Assembly (NCBI GenBank): GCA_018268575.1
Contig: JAFDWF010000201.1
Coordinates: 1-64,000 of the forward strand
Source: Actinomycetota bacterium
Lineage (GTDB): Bacteria > Actinomycetota > Thermoleophilia > Solirubrobacterales > 70-9
Direction of reading: 5' to 3'
DNA length: 64,000 nt
Shown: positions 51,104 through 58,201 of the stretch, piece by piece
Position numbering within the stretch: position 1 is the first letter of the stretch
Layout: each line of letters starts with the position of its first letter
Program-made: the position numbers and the translations under genes
Notes under the pieces: model-generated
What the model saw: the letters and a program-made list of their open reading frames with translations, nothing else
Told to the model about the DNA's origin: nothing
The model's database searches: none

Positions 51104-51418
51104 TCAGACGCCGGAGGCGACTATGGACTCGGCGGCGAGCAGGGTGTGCCAGGTCGGCAGCAGCGGGATGACGTACCAGGCGACGACCGACTCGCGGATC
51201 TCGGCGATCTCCTGCGAGTACCAATAGCGTTCGAAGTCGGCTTTGTCCTCCCAGACCATCGTCTGCTGGAAGGCGAGCGGGTCGTCCACCGCGCGGGTCA
51301 GCGACCAGCTCTTGGCGCCGTAGGCGGTGCACTTTTCCACCGCCGGTTCCCAGGCGTTGAGCCAGCGGTCGCCCCGCAGTGGCGCGATGTGCCAATCGAG
51401 TCTGCAGACGTAGAGCAT
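51104..51418 (-). CDS. Unrecognised 104-residue protein downstream of crotonyl-CoA carboxylase/reductase
   Basis: A small soluble protein starting at ATG 51418. AAAGGA 7 bp upstream decides this start over an ATG 18 bp earlier. It begins 35 bp after the ccr stop and is probably co-transcribed with it. The sequence (MLYVCRLDWHIAPLRGDRW, KSWSLTRAVDDPLAFQQTMV, WEDKADFERYWYSQEIAEIR) has the strand-helix rhythm and aromatic content of dimeric alpha/beta-barrel proteins such as antibiotic biosynthesis monooxygenases or EthD. No catalytic motif is evident. The fixed location suggests an accessory role in acyl-CoA metabolism. Confidence 0.72.
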   Translation of the reverse strand: MLYVCRLDWHIAPLRGDRWLNAWEPAVEKCTAYGAKSWSLTRAVDDPLAFQQTMVWEDKADFERYWYSQEIAEIRESVVAWYVIPLLPTWHTLLAAESIVASGV

Positions 51419-51453
51419 CTCCTGATCCTTTCGCATCGTCGCCGCGGGCGTAG

Positions 51454-52716
51454 CTACGCCCCGACCTCCGCCCGGATCGCCCCCGGGCCCTCCTCGGTCT
51501 TGCCGGCGTCCTCGGACTCGGCGCCGACCAGCACGGCGATCTTGCCGAGGTGCTTGTTTTCGTGCATCAGCTGGTGGGCGACGGGGACGCCGTCGAACCC
51601 CATCGTCTGCCAGAGGACGGGGCGCACCTTGCCCTCGGCCATCAGCTGGTTCGCCCGCATGCACTCGTACGCGTTGGCGAAGTGGGAGCCGATGATCTGC
51701 TTCTGGCGCATCCACAGGTAGCGGACGTCGAAGTCGAGCTGGAAGCCGGAGGTGGCGCCGCAGATGACGACTTTGCCGAACGGCTTCACCACGTAGACGG
51801 AGGTCGGGAAGGTCGCCCGGCCGACGTGCTCGAAGACGATGTCGGGGGAATCGCCGAGGATCTCCTTGACCCGGTTGGCGAAGCCGCGCGAGGCGCGGAA
51901 GCGCTCCTTGTCGGCGGCCGGGTCGGTGAGGTTGGCGTCGGTTCGCATCATCTCGCCGAATTCGGAGCGGTCGATGTAGTCGACGGCGCCGAGCTGCTTG
52001 ACCAGCTCGCCCTTCTCGGCGTTGGAGACGACGCCGACCGCGTTGGCGCCCGCCGCCTTGCAGAGCTGCGTGGCGAAGACGCCGAGGCCGCCTGCGGCGC
52101 CCCAGATCAGGACGTTGTGGCCCGGCTGCAGCTTGCACTGGTCGATCAGCATCCGGTAGGCGGTGAAGTAGGTGAGCCCGTAGGAGCAGGCCTCGGCCCA
52201 GCTCATGTTCTGGGGGCGTGGCAGCAGCTGCTGCGCCTGCACCTTGGTGAACTCGGCGAACGAACCCCAGGTCGTCTCATAGCCCCAGATCCGCTGGCTC
52301 GGCGCGGCGAGCGGGTCGAGCCCGTGCACCTCGACGTCCTCGTAGGAGGCCTGGTTGCAGTGGACGACGACCTCGTCGCCGGGCTTCCAGCGGGTGACGC
52401 CCTCGCCGACCTTCCAGACGATGCCGGAGGCGTCGGAGCCGCCGATGTGGTGACCGTACTCGGGATGGTCGCCGTAGCCGAAGACCGAGACCGGCTTGCC
52501 CAGCGCCGCCCAGACGTTGTTGAAGTTGACCCCGGCCGCCATCACCCGGACGATCACCTCGAAGGCGCCCGGCTCGGGGACCTCGATCTGCTCGAGCTGG
52601 AAGGCGTCCTTAGGTTCGCCTTCGCGCTCCTGCCGGATCACCCACGCCGCCATCGTCTCCGGGAGCGTTCCCGGCTCGACGTCCAGTTGGGTCAGGTTGC
52701 TGGTGTCCACAGCCAA
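51454..52716 (-). CDS. ccr: Crotonyl-CoA carboxylase/reductase
   Basis: Reductively carboxylates crotonyl-CoA with NADPH and CO2 to ethylmalonyl-CoA, the committed step of the ethylmalonyl-CoA route. The 420 residues form a medium-chain reductase. Family-specific landmarks are MAAGVNFNNVWAALGKPVS, HIGGSDASGIVWKVGEGVT, GDEVVVHCNQASYEDV, QRIWGYETTWGSFAEF, WGAAGGLGVFATQLCKAAGA for NADPH, IVFEHVGRATFPTSVYVV and LWMRQKQIIGSHFAN with the CO2-pocket histidine. It resembles, as recalled, the Rhodobacter-type enzyme more than the streptomycete one. Start TTG at 52716, set by GGAGG 6 bp upstream. A plain quinone oxidoreductase is unlikely given these motifs. Confidence 0.9.
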   Translation of the reverse strand: MAVDTSNLTQLDVEPGTLPETMAAWVIRQEREGEPKDAFQLEQIEVPEPGAFEVIVRVMAAGVNFNNVWAALGKPVSVFGYGDHPEYGHHIGGSDASGIVWKVGEGVTRWKPGDEVVVHCNQASYEDVEVHGLDPLAAPSQRIWGYETTWGSFAEFTKVQAQQLLPRPQNMSWAEACSYGLTYFTAYRMLIDQCKLQPGHNVLIWGAAGGLGVFATQLCKAAGANAVGVVSNAEKGELVKQLGAVDYIDRSEFGEMMRTDANLTDPAADKERFRASRGFANRVKEILGDSPDIVFEHVGRATFPTSVYVVKPFGKVVICGATSGFQLDFDVRYLWMRQKQIIGSHFANAYECMRANQLMAEGKVRPVLWQTMGFDGVPVAHQLMHENKHLGKIAVLVGAESEDAGKTEEGPGAIRAEVGA

Positions 52717-52722
52717 AGCTTG

Positions 52723-52727
52723 CCTCC
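52723..52727 (-). promoter_or_regulatory. Ribosome-binding site setting the TTG start of ccr
   Basis: GGAGG on the minus strand lies 6 bp before TTG at 52716 and 12 bp before the alternative GTG at 52710. The spacing favours the TTG, as for the MaoC gene at 21275. Confidence 0.65.
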
Positions 52728-52772
52728 GTCTTGGTTTCCCGCCTGCCGCGAGAGATCCTAGATGTGTGTGGC

Positions 52773-53999
52773 CTACGCCGCGTCGCGCTCGCCGGCGGGC
52801 GAGCGCTCCTCGGGTGCCTCGCGTAGCTCGGGCGCGGTGACCTGGCGGACCGTGATGTGGGTCGGTTCGGGCGGCTCGATCTCCTTGCCGGGGGCGACGC
52901 CCATGCCCTCGACCTTGCGCAGCTGCGGCAGCAGCCTCGCCTCCATCGAGCCGACCGCCTTGTCGTAGGCGGTGGCCGCCGTGGTCAAGCCCTTTCCGAC
53001 CCGCTCGAACTCGCCGAGGAAGCGCGAGAAGCGCGCGTGCAGGGTGCCCGCCGCCTCGGCGATCTCGGCCGCCTCGGCGACCATCCGCTCCTGGCGCCAG
53101 CCGAGCTCCATCGTCCGCAGCAGGCCGATCAGCGAGGTGGGGCCGACGAGGAGCACGTTGCGCTCGAGGGCGTAGTCGAAGAGCTCCGGGTCGGCGGCGA
53201 GGGCGGCGTGCATGGCGGGCTCGTTGGGGATGAAGCAGACGACCAGGTCGGGAGTCTCCCCGGCCTTGAATTGGCCCTGGTAGTCCTTGGTGCTGAGGCT
53301 GCGCACGTGCTCGCGGGCCTGCCGCGCGTGGCGGGCGAGGTGGACCTGGCGGGTGCTCTCGTCCTCCGCCTCCTGGGCGTCGAGGAAGGCGTCGAAGGGG
53401 ACTTTCGAATCGGCGACGAAGCTGCGGCCCTCGGGGAGCAGGAAGCGCGCGTCGGGGCGCAGCGCGCCGTCTTCGGTGCGCAGGGTCTCCTGCAGCTCGA
53501 AGTCGACGTGCTCGGTCATCCCGGCGATCTCGATGCAGCGGCGCAGCTGCATCTCGCCCCACTGGCCGCGGGTCTGCGGCTGGCGCAGCGCCTTCTTCAG
53601 GCCGGCGGTCTCGGAGTTCAGGTTGCCGACCGTCTGGCCCACCTGCTCGAGCAAAGTGCGGGTCTGCAGGTCGACTTCGCCGCGTTTGCGGACTTCGGCC
53701 TCGATCTTCTCCTGGCCGCGGGCGATCCGCTCGGTCAGCGCCTTGATCTCGGCCTGGCGCCGGTCGATCTCGTGCTGGCGCCGGTCGAGGGCGGCGGCGG
53801 CGTTGGCGGCATCGACCTTGCGCGACTCCTCGTTCATCCGCTGCAGGTCGGCGACCGCGGCGGAGGTCGCCTCGGCGACCGCTGCACGCACGTCGAGCGG
53901 CTCGGTGGCAGGCTCCTCCGAGCGCCTGAGCAGCGCGTAGAGGAGCCCGGCGACGACGGCGACGAGGAGCAGGATCACGATGGCGAGCAGGGCGGTCAT
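52773..53999 (-). CDS. rmuC: DNA recombination protein RmuC
   Basis: A 408-residue membrane-tethered protein thought to limit DNA inversions and act on DNA ends. It has an N-terminal membrane helix (ALLAIVILLLVAVVAGLLYALL). A long coiled coil follows (about 45-125, AALDRRQHEIDRRQAEIKAL), then the nuclease-like RmuC domain: NSETAGLKKALRQPQTRGQW, WGEMQLRRCIEIAGMTEHVD, RPDARFLLPEGRSFVADSKV and FIPNEPAMHAALAADPELF. The C-terminal tail is acidic and disordered. It is transcribed toward ccr with a 56-bp gap. Upstream lies the palindrome-rich non-coding island. Confidence 0.9.
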   Translation of the reverse strand: MTALLAIVILLLVAVVAGLLYALLRRSEEPATEPLDVRAAVAEATSAAVADLQRMNEESRKVDAANAAAALDRRQHEIDRRQAEIKALTERIARGQEKIEAEVRKRGEVDLQTRTLLEQVGQTVGNLNSETAGLKKALRQPQTRGQWGEMQLRRCIEIAGMTEHVDFELQETLRTEDGALRPDARFLLPEGRSFVADSKVPFDAFLDAQEAEDESTRQVHLARHARQAREHVRSLSTKDYQGQFKAGETPDLVVCFIPNEPAMHAALAADPELFDYALERNVLLVGPTSLIGLLRTMELGWRQERMVAEAAEIAEAAGTLHARFSRFLGEFERVGKGLTTAATAYDKAVGSMEARLLPQLRKVEGMGVAPGKEIEPPEPTHITVRQVTAPELREAPEERSPAGERDAA

Positions 54000-54156
54000 C
54001 TGGACCGTCGATGGTTGCGCGTGGGGCGGACGGCAACGGCGGTTCGGAAGCCCGCAAGGAGCGTGGATTTAGCTCTGTGCGTGGTCCCGGGTGGAAGTGC
54101 AAGATCGATTGCTCACGGCGTTCGCGTCGCCGGCTGGCGCCCGGGGGAAGGGACGC

Positions 54157-54206
54157 GGCCTTCTCGGAGGCGACCCGGGCAGGCTGTGGCCGCCTCCGAG
54201 AAGGCC
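54157..54206. repeat. Hairpin repeat copy B
   Basis: A 19-bp inverted repeat, GGCCTTCTCGGAGGCGACC with its complement at 54188-54206, differing at one pair, around the 12-nt loop CGGGCAGGCTGT. The loop and inner stem match copies A and C. The outer stem differs from A (CTTCTC instead of CTTTTC) but stays complementary. Its left flank (54124-54156) matches the reversed right flank of copy A, with the loop in the opposite orientation. Confidence 0.7.
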
Positions 54207-54238
54207 GGGTCATGGGGGAAGCGGCGAGGGTCCTACGT

Positions 54239-54283
54239 TCCGCTGTTCCTTATGCCGGGATGGTGGCCATAAGGAACAGCGGA
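54239..54283. repeat. 16-bp perfect inverted repeat
   Basis: TCCGCTGTTCCTTATG at 54239-54254 is the exact complement of CATAAGGAACAGCGGA at 54268-54283, with a 13-nt loop. It has no run of T on either side, so it is not a standard intrinsic terminator. Confidence 0.7.
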
Positions 54284-54465
54284 GTGAGGGTGCCGCGGGA
54301 GACGTGAGGAAGACGCCGGGAACCGCGCGGGAGACGTGACGGAGACGTCACCGGTTCCACGCTTCCTCCACCGTTACGAAGACGCAGCGCGAGACGGGGC
54401 CTCCGAAACTCCCCGTGAAGGCTCACGCCTTCCCTGCGATCGTGGACCCTTCGTCACCGACCGAC

Positions 54466-54496
54466 CATGATCCGGCGGGGATCCCGCCGGATCATG
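54466..54496. repeat. 14-bp perfect palindrome with 3-nt centre
   Basis: CATGATCCGGCGGG, centre GAT, then CCCGCCGGATCATG. The very short loop favours a cruciform or a protein-binding palindrome over an RNA hairpin. Confidence 0.7.
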
Positions 54497-54601
54497 GATC
54501 TCCCGGGCGGGACCCGCGTAGATCGCACGGTCTTCGTGGCGTCTTTCCTCGGCCTCGTCACGGAGACGTCGCATCCCTCCGTCCCGTTACGGAGACGCCC
54601 T

Positions 54602-54632
54602 GCTGCCGTATGCGCCATCCGCATACGGCAGC
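54602..54632. repeat. 13-bp perfect inverted repeat
   Basis: GCTGCCGTATGCG, loop CCATC, then CGCATACGGCAGC. It lies 98 bp before repeat copy C. Confidence 0.7.
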
Positions 54633-54729
54633 GAGTGGCCGATCTCCCCGCCACGCACCCGTCCCTGCGCCGGGTCCTCCCCCCGCGCAGGCCCGTCCCT
54701 GCGCCAGCTCCCCCCGCAAGACCCCTCGT

Positions 54730-54785
54730 CCCGGGCGTCCCGGAGGCGGCCACAGCCTGCCCGGGTCGCCTCCGGGACGCCCGGG
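54730..54785. repeat. Hairpin repeat copy C
   Basis: A 22-bp inverted repeat with outer stem CCCGGGCGTCCCGG and its complement, differing at one pair, around the loop ACAGCCTGCCCG, which is the reverse complement of the loop in copy B. The inner stem GGAGGCG/CGCCTCC is shared with A and B; the outer stem is entirely different yet still pairs. Its right flank (CTCCGATCGGTC) resembles the reversed left flank of copy A. Confidence 0.7.
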
Positions 54786-54871
54786 AGGCCTGAGCTCCGA
54801 TCGGTCAGGCCCGGACCACTCGGGCGCCAGCCCTACCCGGCCCGAACCCCACCCGGGCGCCAGCTTCCCCC

Positions 54872-55363
54872 TCAGGGCAGCAGCAGGTCGTTCTTCGACG
54901 AGGCCCGGTACGGCCCGACCCTGAGCGTCGCCGGGGTGCCGGGCACGCCGACAGCGGAGATCGTGTAGCGGCCGGTCGAGAGGGCGGCCGAGTAGGTGCC
55001 GGGGCTGCGGGGGCCGATCTGCGGCGAGGTCGAGGACTTCGGGCCCTTGATCTGCAGCTTCGCCTTGCTGCCGGTCTGGTTGGCGGTGACGAAGACGACG
55101 GCAAGCGGCGCCTGGGTCTTGATCGGCGGCTGCGGGTGGTTCTGGTTTTGCGGCAGCTGCTGGTGCTTTTCCGGGCCCATCGCGATCTGCCGCGGCTGCA
55201 CGGTCACGCCGCCTGGGCCGATGATCACGCTGACCCGGGTCGGGACCGCGGGGCGCGGTTCGTTGGGATGGCTCTCGGCGCCGCACCCGGCGCCGGCCAC
55301 GGCCAGGATCAGCGCGGCGAGCGCGCCGCCCCCCGCGACCTTGGCTCTCCCGAGAACCCCCAT
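54872..55363 (-). CDS. Small secreted protein or lipoprotein of unknown function
   Basis: A 163-residue exported protein. A signal segment (ALAALILAVAGAGCGAES) ends in a cysteine at about residue 27; the lipobox is imperfect because glycine occupies the -3 position. A proline- and glutamine-rich linker follows (about 60-85). The remainder is a small beta-sandwich-like domain (LAVVFVTANQTGSKAKLQIK, GTYSAALSTGRYTISAVGVP). I recognise no family. It starts 12 bp downstream of the ygfZ stop on the same strand, so it may share that transcript. Confidence 0.65.
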   Translation of the reverse strand: MGVLGRAKVAGGGALAALILAVAGAGCGAESHPNEPRPAVPTRVSVIIGPGGVTVQPRQIAMGPEKHQQLPQNQNHPQPPIKTQAPLAVVFVTANQTGSKAKLQIKGPKSSTSPQIGPRSPGTYSAALSTGRYTISAVGVPGTPATLRVGPYRASSKNDLLLP

Positions 55364-55375
55364 CTGGGGGTGAAT

Positions 55376-56320
55376 CTAGCCGAAGGGGAGGGCGACGACT
55401 TCAGCCGTAACGCCATCTTCACCTACCGCGAGCTCGGTGCCAGGCTCGGCCTCGCGACGCACGATCGCCAGGCCGATCGGCCCGAGGGCGGGGGAGACGA
55501 CGGCGCCGCCGAGCGCGCCGACCTCCTTCTCGCCGAGGCGCAGGGGGGCGCCGGGGGTCGCCGCGGCGCTCAGCTTGAGCCCGCGCAGGTGGCGGTTCGG
55601 CTTGCCCTTGTAGTGGAGGCGGGCGACGGTCTCCTGGCCGATGTAGCAGCCCTTGGTGAAGCTGACGGCGTCCTCGACGATGCCCGCCTCGGCGGGCATC
55701 GTGGCGTCGTCCATCTCGGCGCCGAAGCGGGGGACCCCGGCCTCGACCCGGACGATCTCGGCCGCCTCCGGGGTGACCTCGACCGCTCCGGCCTCGACCA
55801 AGGCGGCGAGGACGCGGTCGCGCTCGGCGAGCGGCAGGAGCAGATCGATCCCGTCGCGCGTGCCGACCGCCACGACATCGACGCCCGCGACCGTCGTCGC
55901 CTCGTTGGCAAACTCCGGCAGCGGCGGCGTCCCGGCGAGCTCCGCCGCCCGCGGCCCGATCAGGGAGACGGCTCCGCGCTCCGCGGTCGCGTCGGTGACC
56001 GAGACCTCGCGCCCGATCGAGTACATCGTCAGGTGACGGAGGGCGAGGTCCTTGGTCGCCGGCTCGGTGTCGAGGAGGATCGCCTCCTCGCCCACCCGCA
56101 GCACCCGCAGGTCGGCCTGCATGTGCCCCTTGCGGTCGAGCAGCGCCGCGTACTGGCCCTCGCCGACGCCCAGGGCCTCGACGTCGTTGGTCAGCTGCCC
56201 TTGCAGGTACTCCGCCGCGTCCGGCCCGAGCACGTCGATGAAGCCGCGCTCGCGGGGGAGCACGCCGCACTCCTCTCGCAGCTGTCGGTACTGGGCGTCG
56301 AGCTCGACGGTCACGTTCAT
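55376..56320 (-). CDS. ygfZ: Folate-binding protein YgfZ (GcvT-like)
   Basis: A 314-residue tetrahydrofolate-binding protein that supports iron-sulfur enzyme maturation, such as MiaB. The GcvT-like fold is seen in ERGFIDVLGPDAAEYLQGQL, TNDVEALGVGEGQYAALLDR and KGHMQADLRVLRVG. The YgfZ signature KGCYIGQETVARLHYKGK is at about residues 223-240 with its conserved cysteine. The final strand PIGLAIVRREAEPG follows. The protein lacks glycine-cleavage context, and the signature separates it from GcvT. It is divergent from the metal regulator gene by 62 bp, a region that contains the operator boxes. Confidence 0.9.
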   Translation of the reverse strand: MNVTVELDAQYRQLREECGVLPRERGFIDVLGPDAAEYLQGQLTNDVEALGVGEGQYAALLDRKGHMQADLRVLRVGEEAILLDTEPATKDLALRHLTMYSIGREVSVTDATAERGAVSLIGPRAAELAGTPPLPEFANEATTVAGVDVVAVGTRDGIDLLLPLAERDRVLAALVEAGAVEVTPEAAEIVRVEAGVPRFGAEMDDATMPAEAGIVEDAVSFTKGCYIGQETVARLHYKGKPNRHLRGLKLSAAATPGAPLRLGEKEVGALGGAVVSPALGPIGLAIVRREAEPGTELAVGEDGVTAEVVALPFG

Positions 56321-56353
56321 GGCCCGGATTCTAGGAAGCCGCGCCGCTCCGCT

Positions 56354-56391
56354 TTTAGATGTGTCTAAACTCTGTTTTCGACATGTCTAAA
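56354..56391. promoter_or_regulatory. Two tandem DtxR/MntR-type operator boxes
   Basis: TTTAGATGTGTCTAAA at 56354-56369 and TTTCGACATGTCTAAA at 56376-56391 share the form TTT-GA-N4-TCTAAA and are spaced 22 bp apart, about two helical turns. The second covers the ATG of the regulator gene, so binding would block its expression directly. Autoregulation and control of the adjacent transporter by metal are inferred; the divergent ygfZ start is 34 bp from the first box. Confidence 0.65.
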
Positions 56392-56850
56392 TCTCAGGCC
56401 ATCGAGGACTACTGCAAGGCCGTCTACGTGCTGGGCCTCGACCGCGACGCCCTCGTCCCCACCGGCGAGGTCGCCGCCCGCCTCGGCGTCACCCCGGCGA
56501 CCGCCACCGCGATGCTGCAGAAGGTCGCCGAGCTCGGCCTCGCCGAATACGTCCCCTACAAGGGCGTCAGTCTCACCCCGGCCGGGGAGCGCGTGGCCCT
56601 GGAGGTGATCCGGCACCACCGGCTGATCGAGTCCTTCCTCGCCGAGGCATTGGGGATGCCGCACGACCAGGTCCACGCCGAGGCCGAGGTGCTCGAGCAC
56701 TACATCTCTGAGGACCTCGAGGCGTTGATCGCGGCGAAGCTCGGCGAACCAAGCCACGACCCGCACGGGACGCCGATCCCCGGCCCTGACCTGGAGCCGC
56801 CGATGCCGCCCTCGCCGGGCCGACCGACGACGCCGGGGGCGAGGCCGTGA
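56383..56850 (+). CDS. mntR: DtxR/MntR-family metal-dependent regulator
   Basis: A 155-residue repressor that binds DNA when loaded with Mn(II) or Fe(II). It has the N-terminal winged helix ([57 protein letters not shown]). The metal-binding and dimerisation helices follow: [20 protein letters not shown], then [19 protein letters not shown] with the His/Glu/Cys-position ligands. It ends in a Pro-rich tail with no SH3-like domain, so it is the short MntR form. The stop overlaps the GTG of the Nramp transporter gene. Two operator boxes, one on its own start, indicate autoregulation. Manganese rather than iron is inferred from the partner gene. Confidence 0.87.
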   Translation: MSKSQAIEDYCKAVYVLGLDRDALVPTGEVAARLGVTPATATAMLQKVAELGLAEYVPYKGVSLTPAGERVALEVIRHHRLIESFLAEALGMPHDQVHAEAEVLEHYISEDLEALIAAKLGEPSHDPHGTPIPGPDLEPPMPPSPGRPTTPGARP

Positions 56851-58154
56851 CCCCTCCCGCGGCGCGCTCGGAAGCCGAGCAGGCGCTCCCCGGCGAGGCC
56901 GCCGTCGCCCGCGCCGCGCGCGCCTCGCTGGCCGGCCACAACCGCGGGCTGGCCCGGATCTGGCCGTTCCTCGGCCCCGCCTTCATCGCCGCGGTCGCCT
57001 ACATCGACCCCGGCAACTTCGCCACCAACGTCAGCGGCGGCGCCAAGTTCGGCTACCTGCTGCTCTGGGTCGTCCTCGCCGCCAACCTGGTCGCGATGCT
57101 GGTCCAGGCCCAGTCGGCGAAGCTCGGCATCGCCACCGGCAAGAACCTCGCCGAGCTCTGCCGCGAACGCTATTCGCGGCGCACCTCGATCGGTCTCTGG
57201 CTGCAGGCGGAGGTGGTCGCGATGGCCTGCGACCTTGCCGAGATCGTCGGCGCCGCGCTCGGCCTCAACCTCCTCTTCGGCATCCCGCTGTTCGTCGCCG
57301 GGCTGATCGCCGGCGCCGGCACCTTCGCCCTGCTCGCCCTGCAGCGGCGCGGCTTCCGCCAGCTGGAGGCGGCGATCACGGTGCTGGTCGGCGTCGTCGT
57401 GGTCGCCTTCGCCTATGAGCTCCTCGACGCCTCGCCGGACGGCGGCGAAGTCGCCCGCCACCTTTTCGTCCCCGGCTTCGGCGGCACGGAGAGCATCCTG
57501 CTGGCGACCGGCATCGTCGGCGCGACGGTGATGCCGCACGTGATCTACCTGCACTCGGCGCTGACCCAGCACCGGATCGTCGGCCGCGACGAGGACGAGC
57601 GCCGCCGCATCCTGCGCTTCGAGAAAGTCGACGTGGTGATCGCGCTGGCGATCGCCGGGCTGGTCAACCTGGCGATGATGATCGTAGCCGCGGCGCTCTT
57701 CCACGGCACCGGCCTGGCCGGGATCGAAACGATCGAAGGCGCCTACCACGGGCTGCAGCAGATGGACTCGAACGGCGCCGCGACGATCTTCGGCATCGCC
57801 CTGCTCGCCTCCGGCTTCGCCTCCTCCTCGGTCGGCACGCTCGCCGGGCAGGTGGTGATGCAGGGCTTCATCCACCGCCAGATCCCGCTCTTCCTGCGTC
57901 GCGCGATCACCCTCGCGCCCGCCCTGCTGGTGCTGGCGATCGGGGTCAACCCGACCGACGCGCTGGTCGGCTCGCAGGTGGTGCTCTCGTTCGGGATCCC
58001 CTTCGCGCTGGTGCCGCTGCTGCTGATCGCCGCCAAGCGCGAGGTGATGGGCGCGCTGGTCAACCCGCGCTGGCTGAGCGCGGTGGCGGGAGTGCTCGCC
58101 GGGCTGATCATCGCCCTCAACGTCTTCCTGCTCTACGAGTTCGTCGCCGGGTAG
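56847..58154 (+). CDS. mntH: Nramp-family divalent metal transporter (MntH-like)
   Basis: A proton-coupled Mn(II)/Fe(II) importer of 435 residues with 11 predicted membrane helices. The metal-site helices are intact: [20 protein letters not shown] (TM1 DPGN, about residues 54-57) and [17 protein letters not shown] (TM6 MPH, near residue 229). Other landmarks are [20 protein letters not shown] and [20 protein letters not shown] hydrophilic N-terminal tail of about 30 residues precedes TM1. The GTG start overlaps the regulator stop, so the two genes are coupled and probably repressed together through the boxes at 56354-56391. Confidence 0.9.
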   Translation: MTPPAARSEAEQALPGEAAVARAARASLAGHNRGLARIWPFLGPAFIAAVAYIDPGNFATNVSGGAKFGYLLLWVVLAANLVAMLVQAQSAKLGIATGKNLAELCRERYSRRTSIGLWLQAEVVAMACDLAEIVGAALGLNLLFGIPLFVAGLIAGAGTFALLALQRRGFRQLEAAITVLVGVVVVAFAYELLDASPDGGEVARHLFVPGFGGTESILLATGIVGATVMPHVIYLHSALTQHRIVGRDEDERRRILRFEKVDVVIALAIAGLVNLAMMIVAAALFHGTGLAGIETIEGAYHGLQQMDSNGAATIFGIALLASGFASSSVGTLAGQVVMQGFIHRQIPLFLRRAITLAPALLVLAIGVNPTDALVGSQVVLSFGIPFALVPLLLIAAKREVMGALVNPRWLSAVAGVLAGLIIALNVFLLYEFVAG

Positions 58155-58201
58155 GCGGGCGCGGGGACCGTCGCGCGGTCGGAACGGTACCCTTCGCGGC
58201 G

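Larger units (their letters stand above)
54000..54871. other. 872-bp non-coding island rich in palindromes
   Basis: Between the divergently oriented 5' end of rmuC and the 3' end of a lipoprotein gene, no frame shows coding character or known motifs. The stretch instead holds five strong inverted repeats (54157-54206, 54239-54283, 54466-54496, 54602-54632, 54730-54785). It also holds scattered copies of the short motif ACGGAGACG or GGGAGACGT between 54290 and 54600. Two of the palindromes belong to the same family as the one at 14487-14538. Confidence 0.6.

Noticed and set aside
51454-52716. Generic zinc-type or quinone oxidoreductase
   Set aside because: The blocks HIGGSDASGIVW, QRIWGYET, FEHVGRATFP and GSHFAN are specific to crotonyl-CoA carboxylase/reductase.
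54239-54283. Intrinsic transcription terminator
   Set aside because: A perfect stem but a 13-nt loop and no T run on either strand, and no gene ends close by.
54157-54785. Integron attC sites or a CRISPR array
   Set aside because: There is no integrase or cas gene, no R-box motifs, no regular spacing, and each palindrome differs in the stem.
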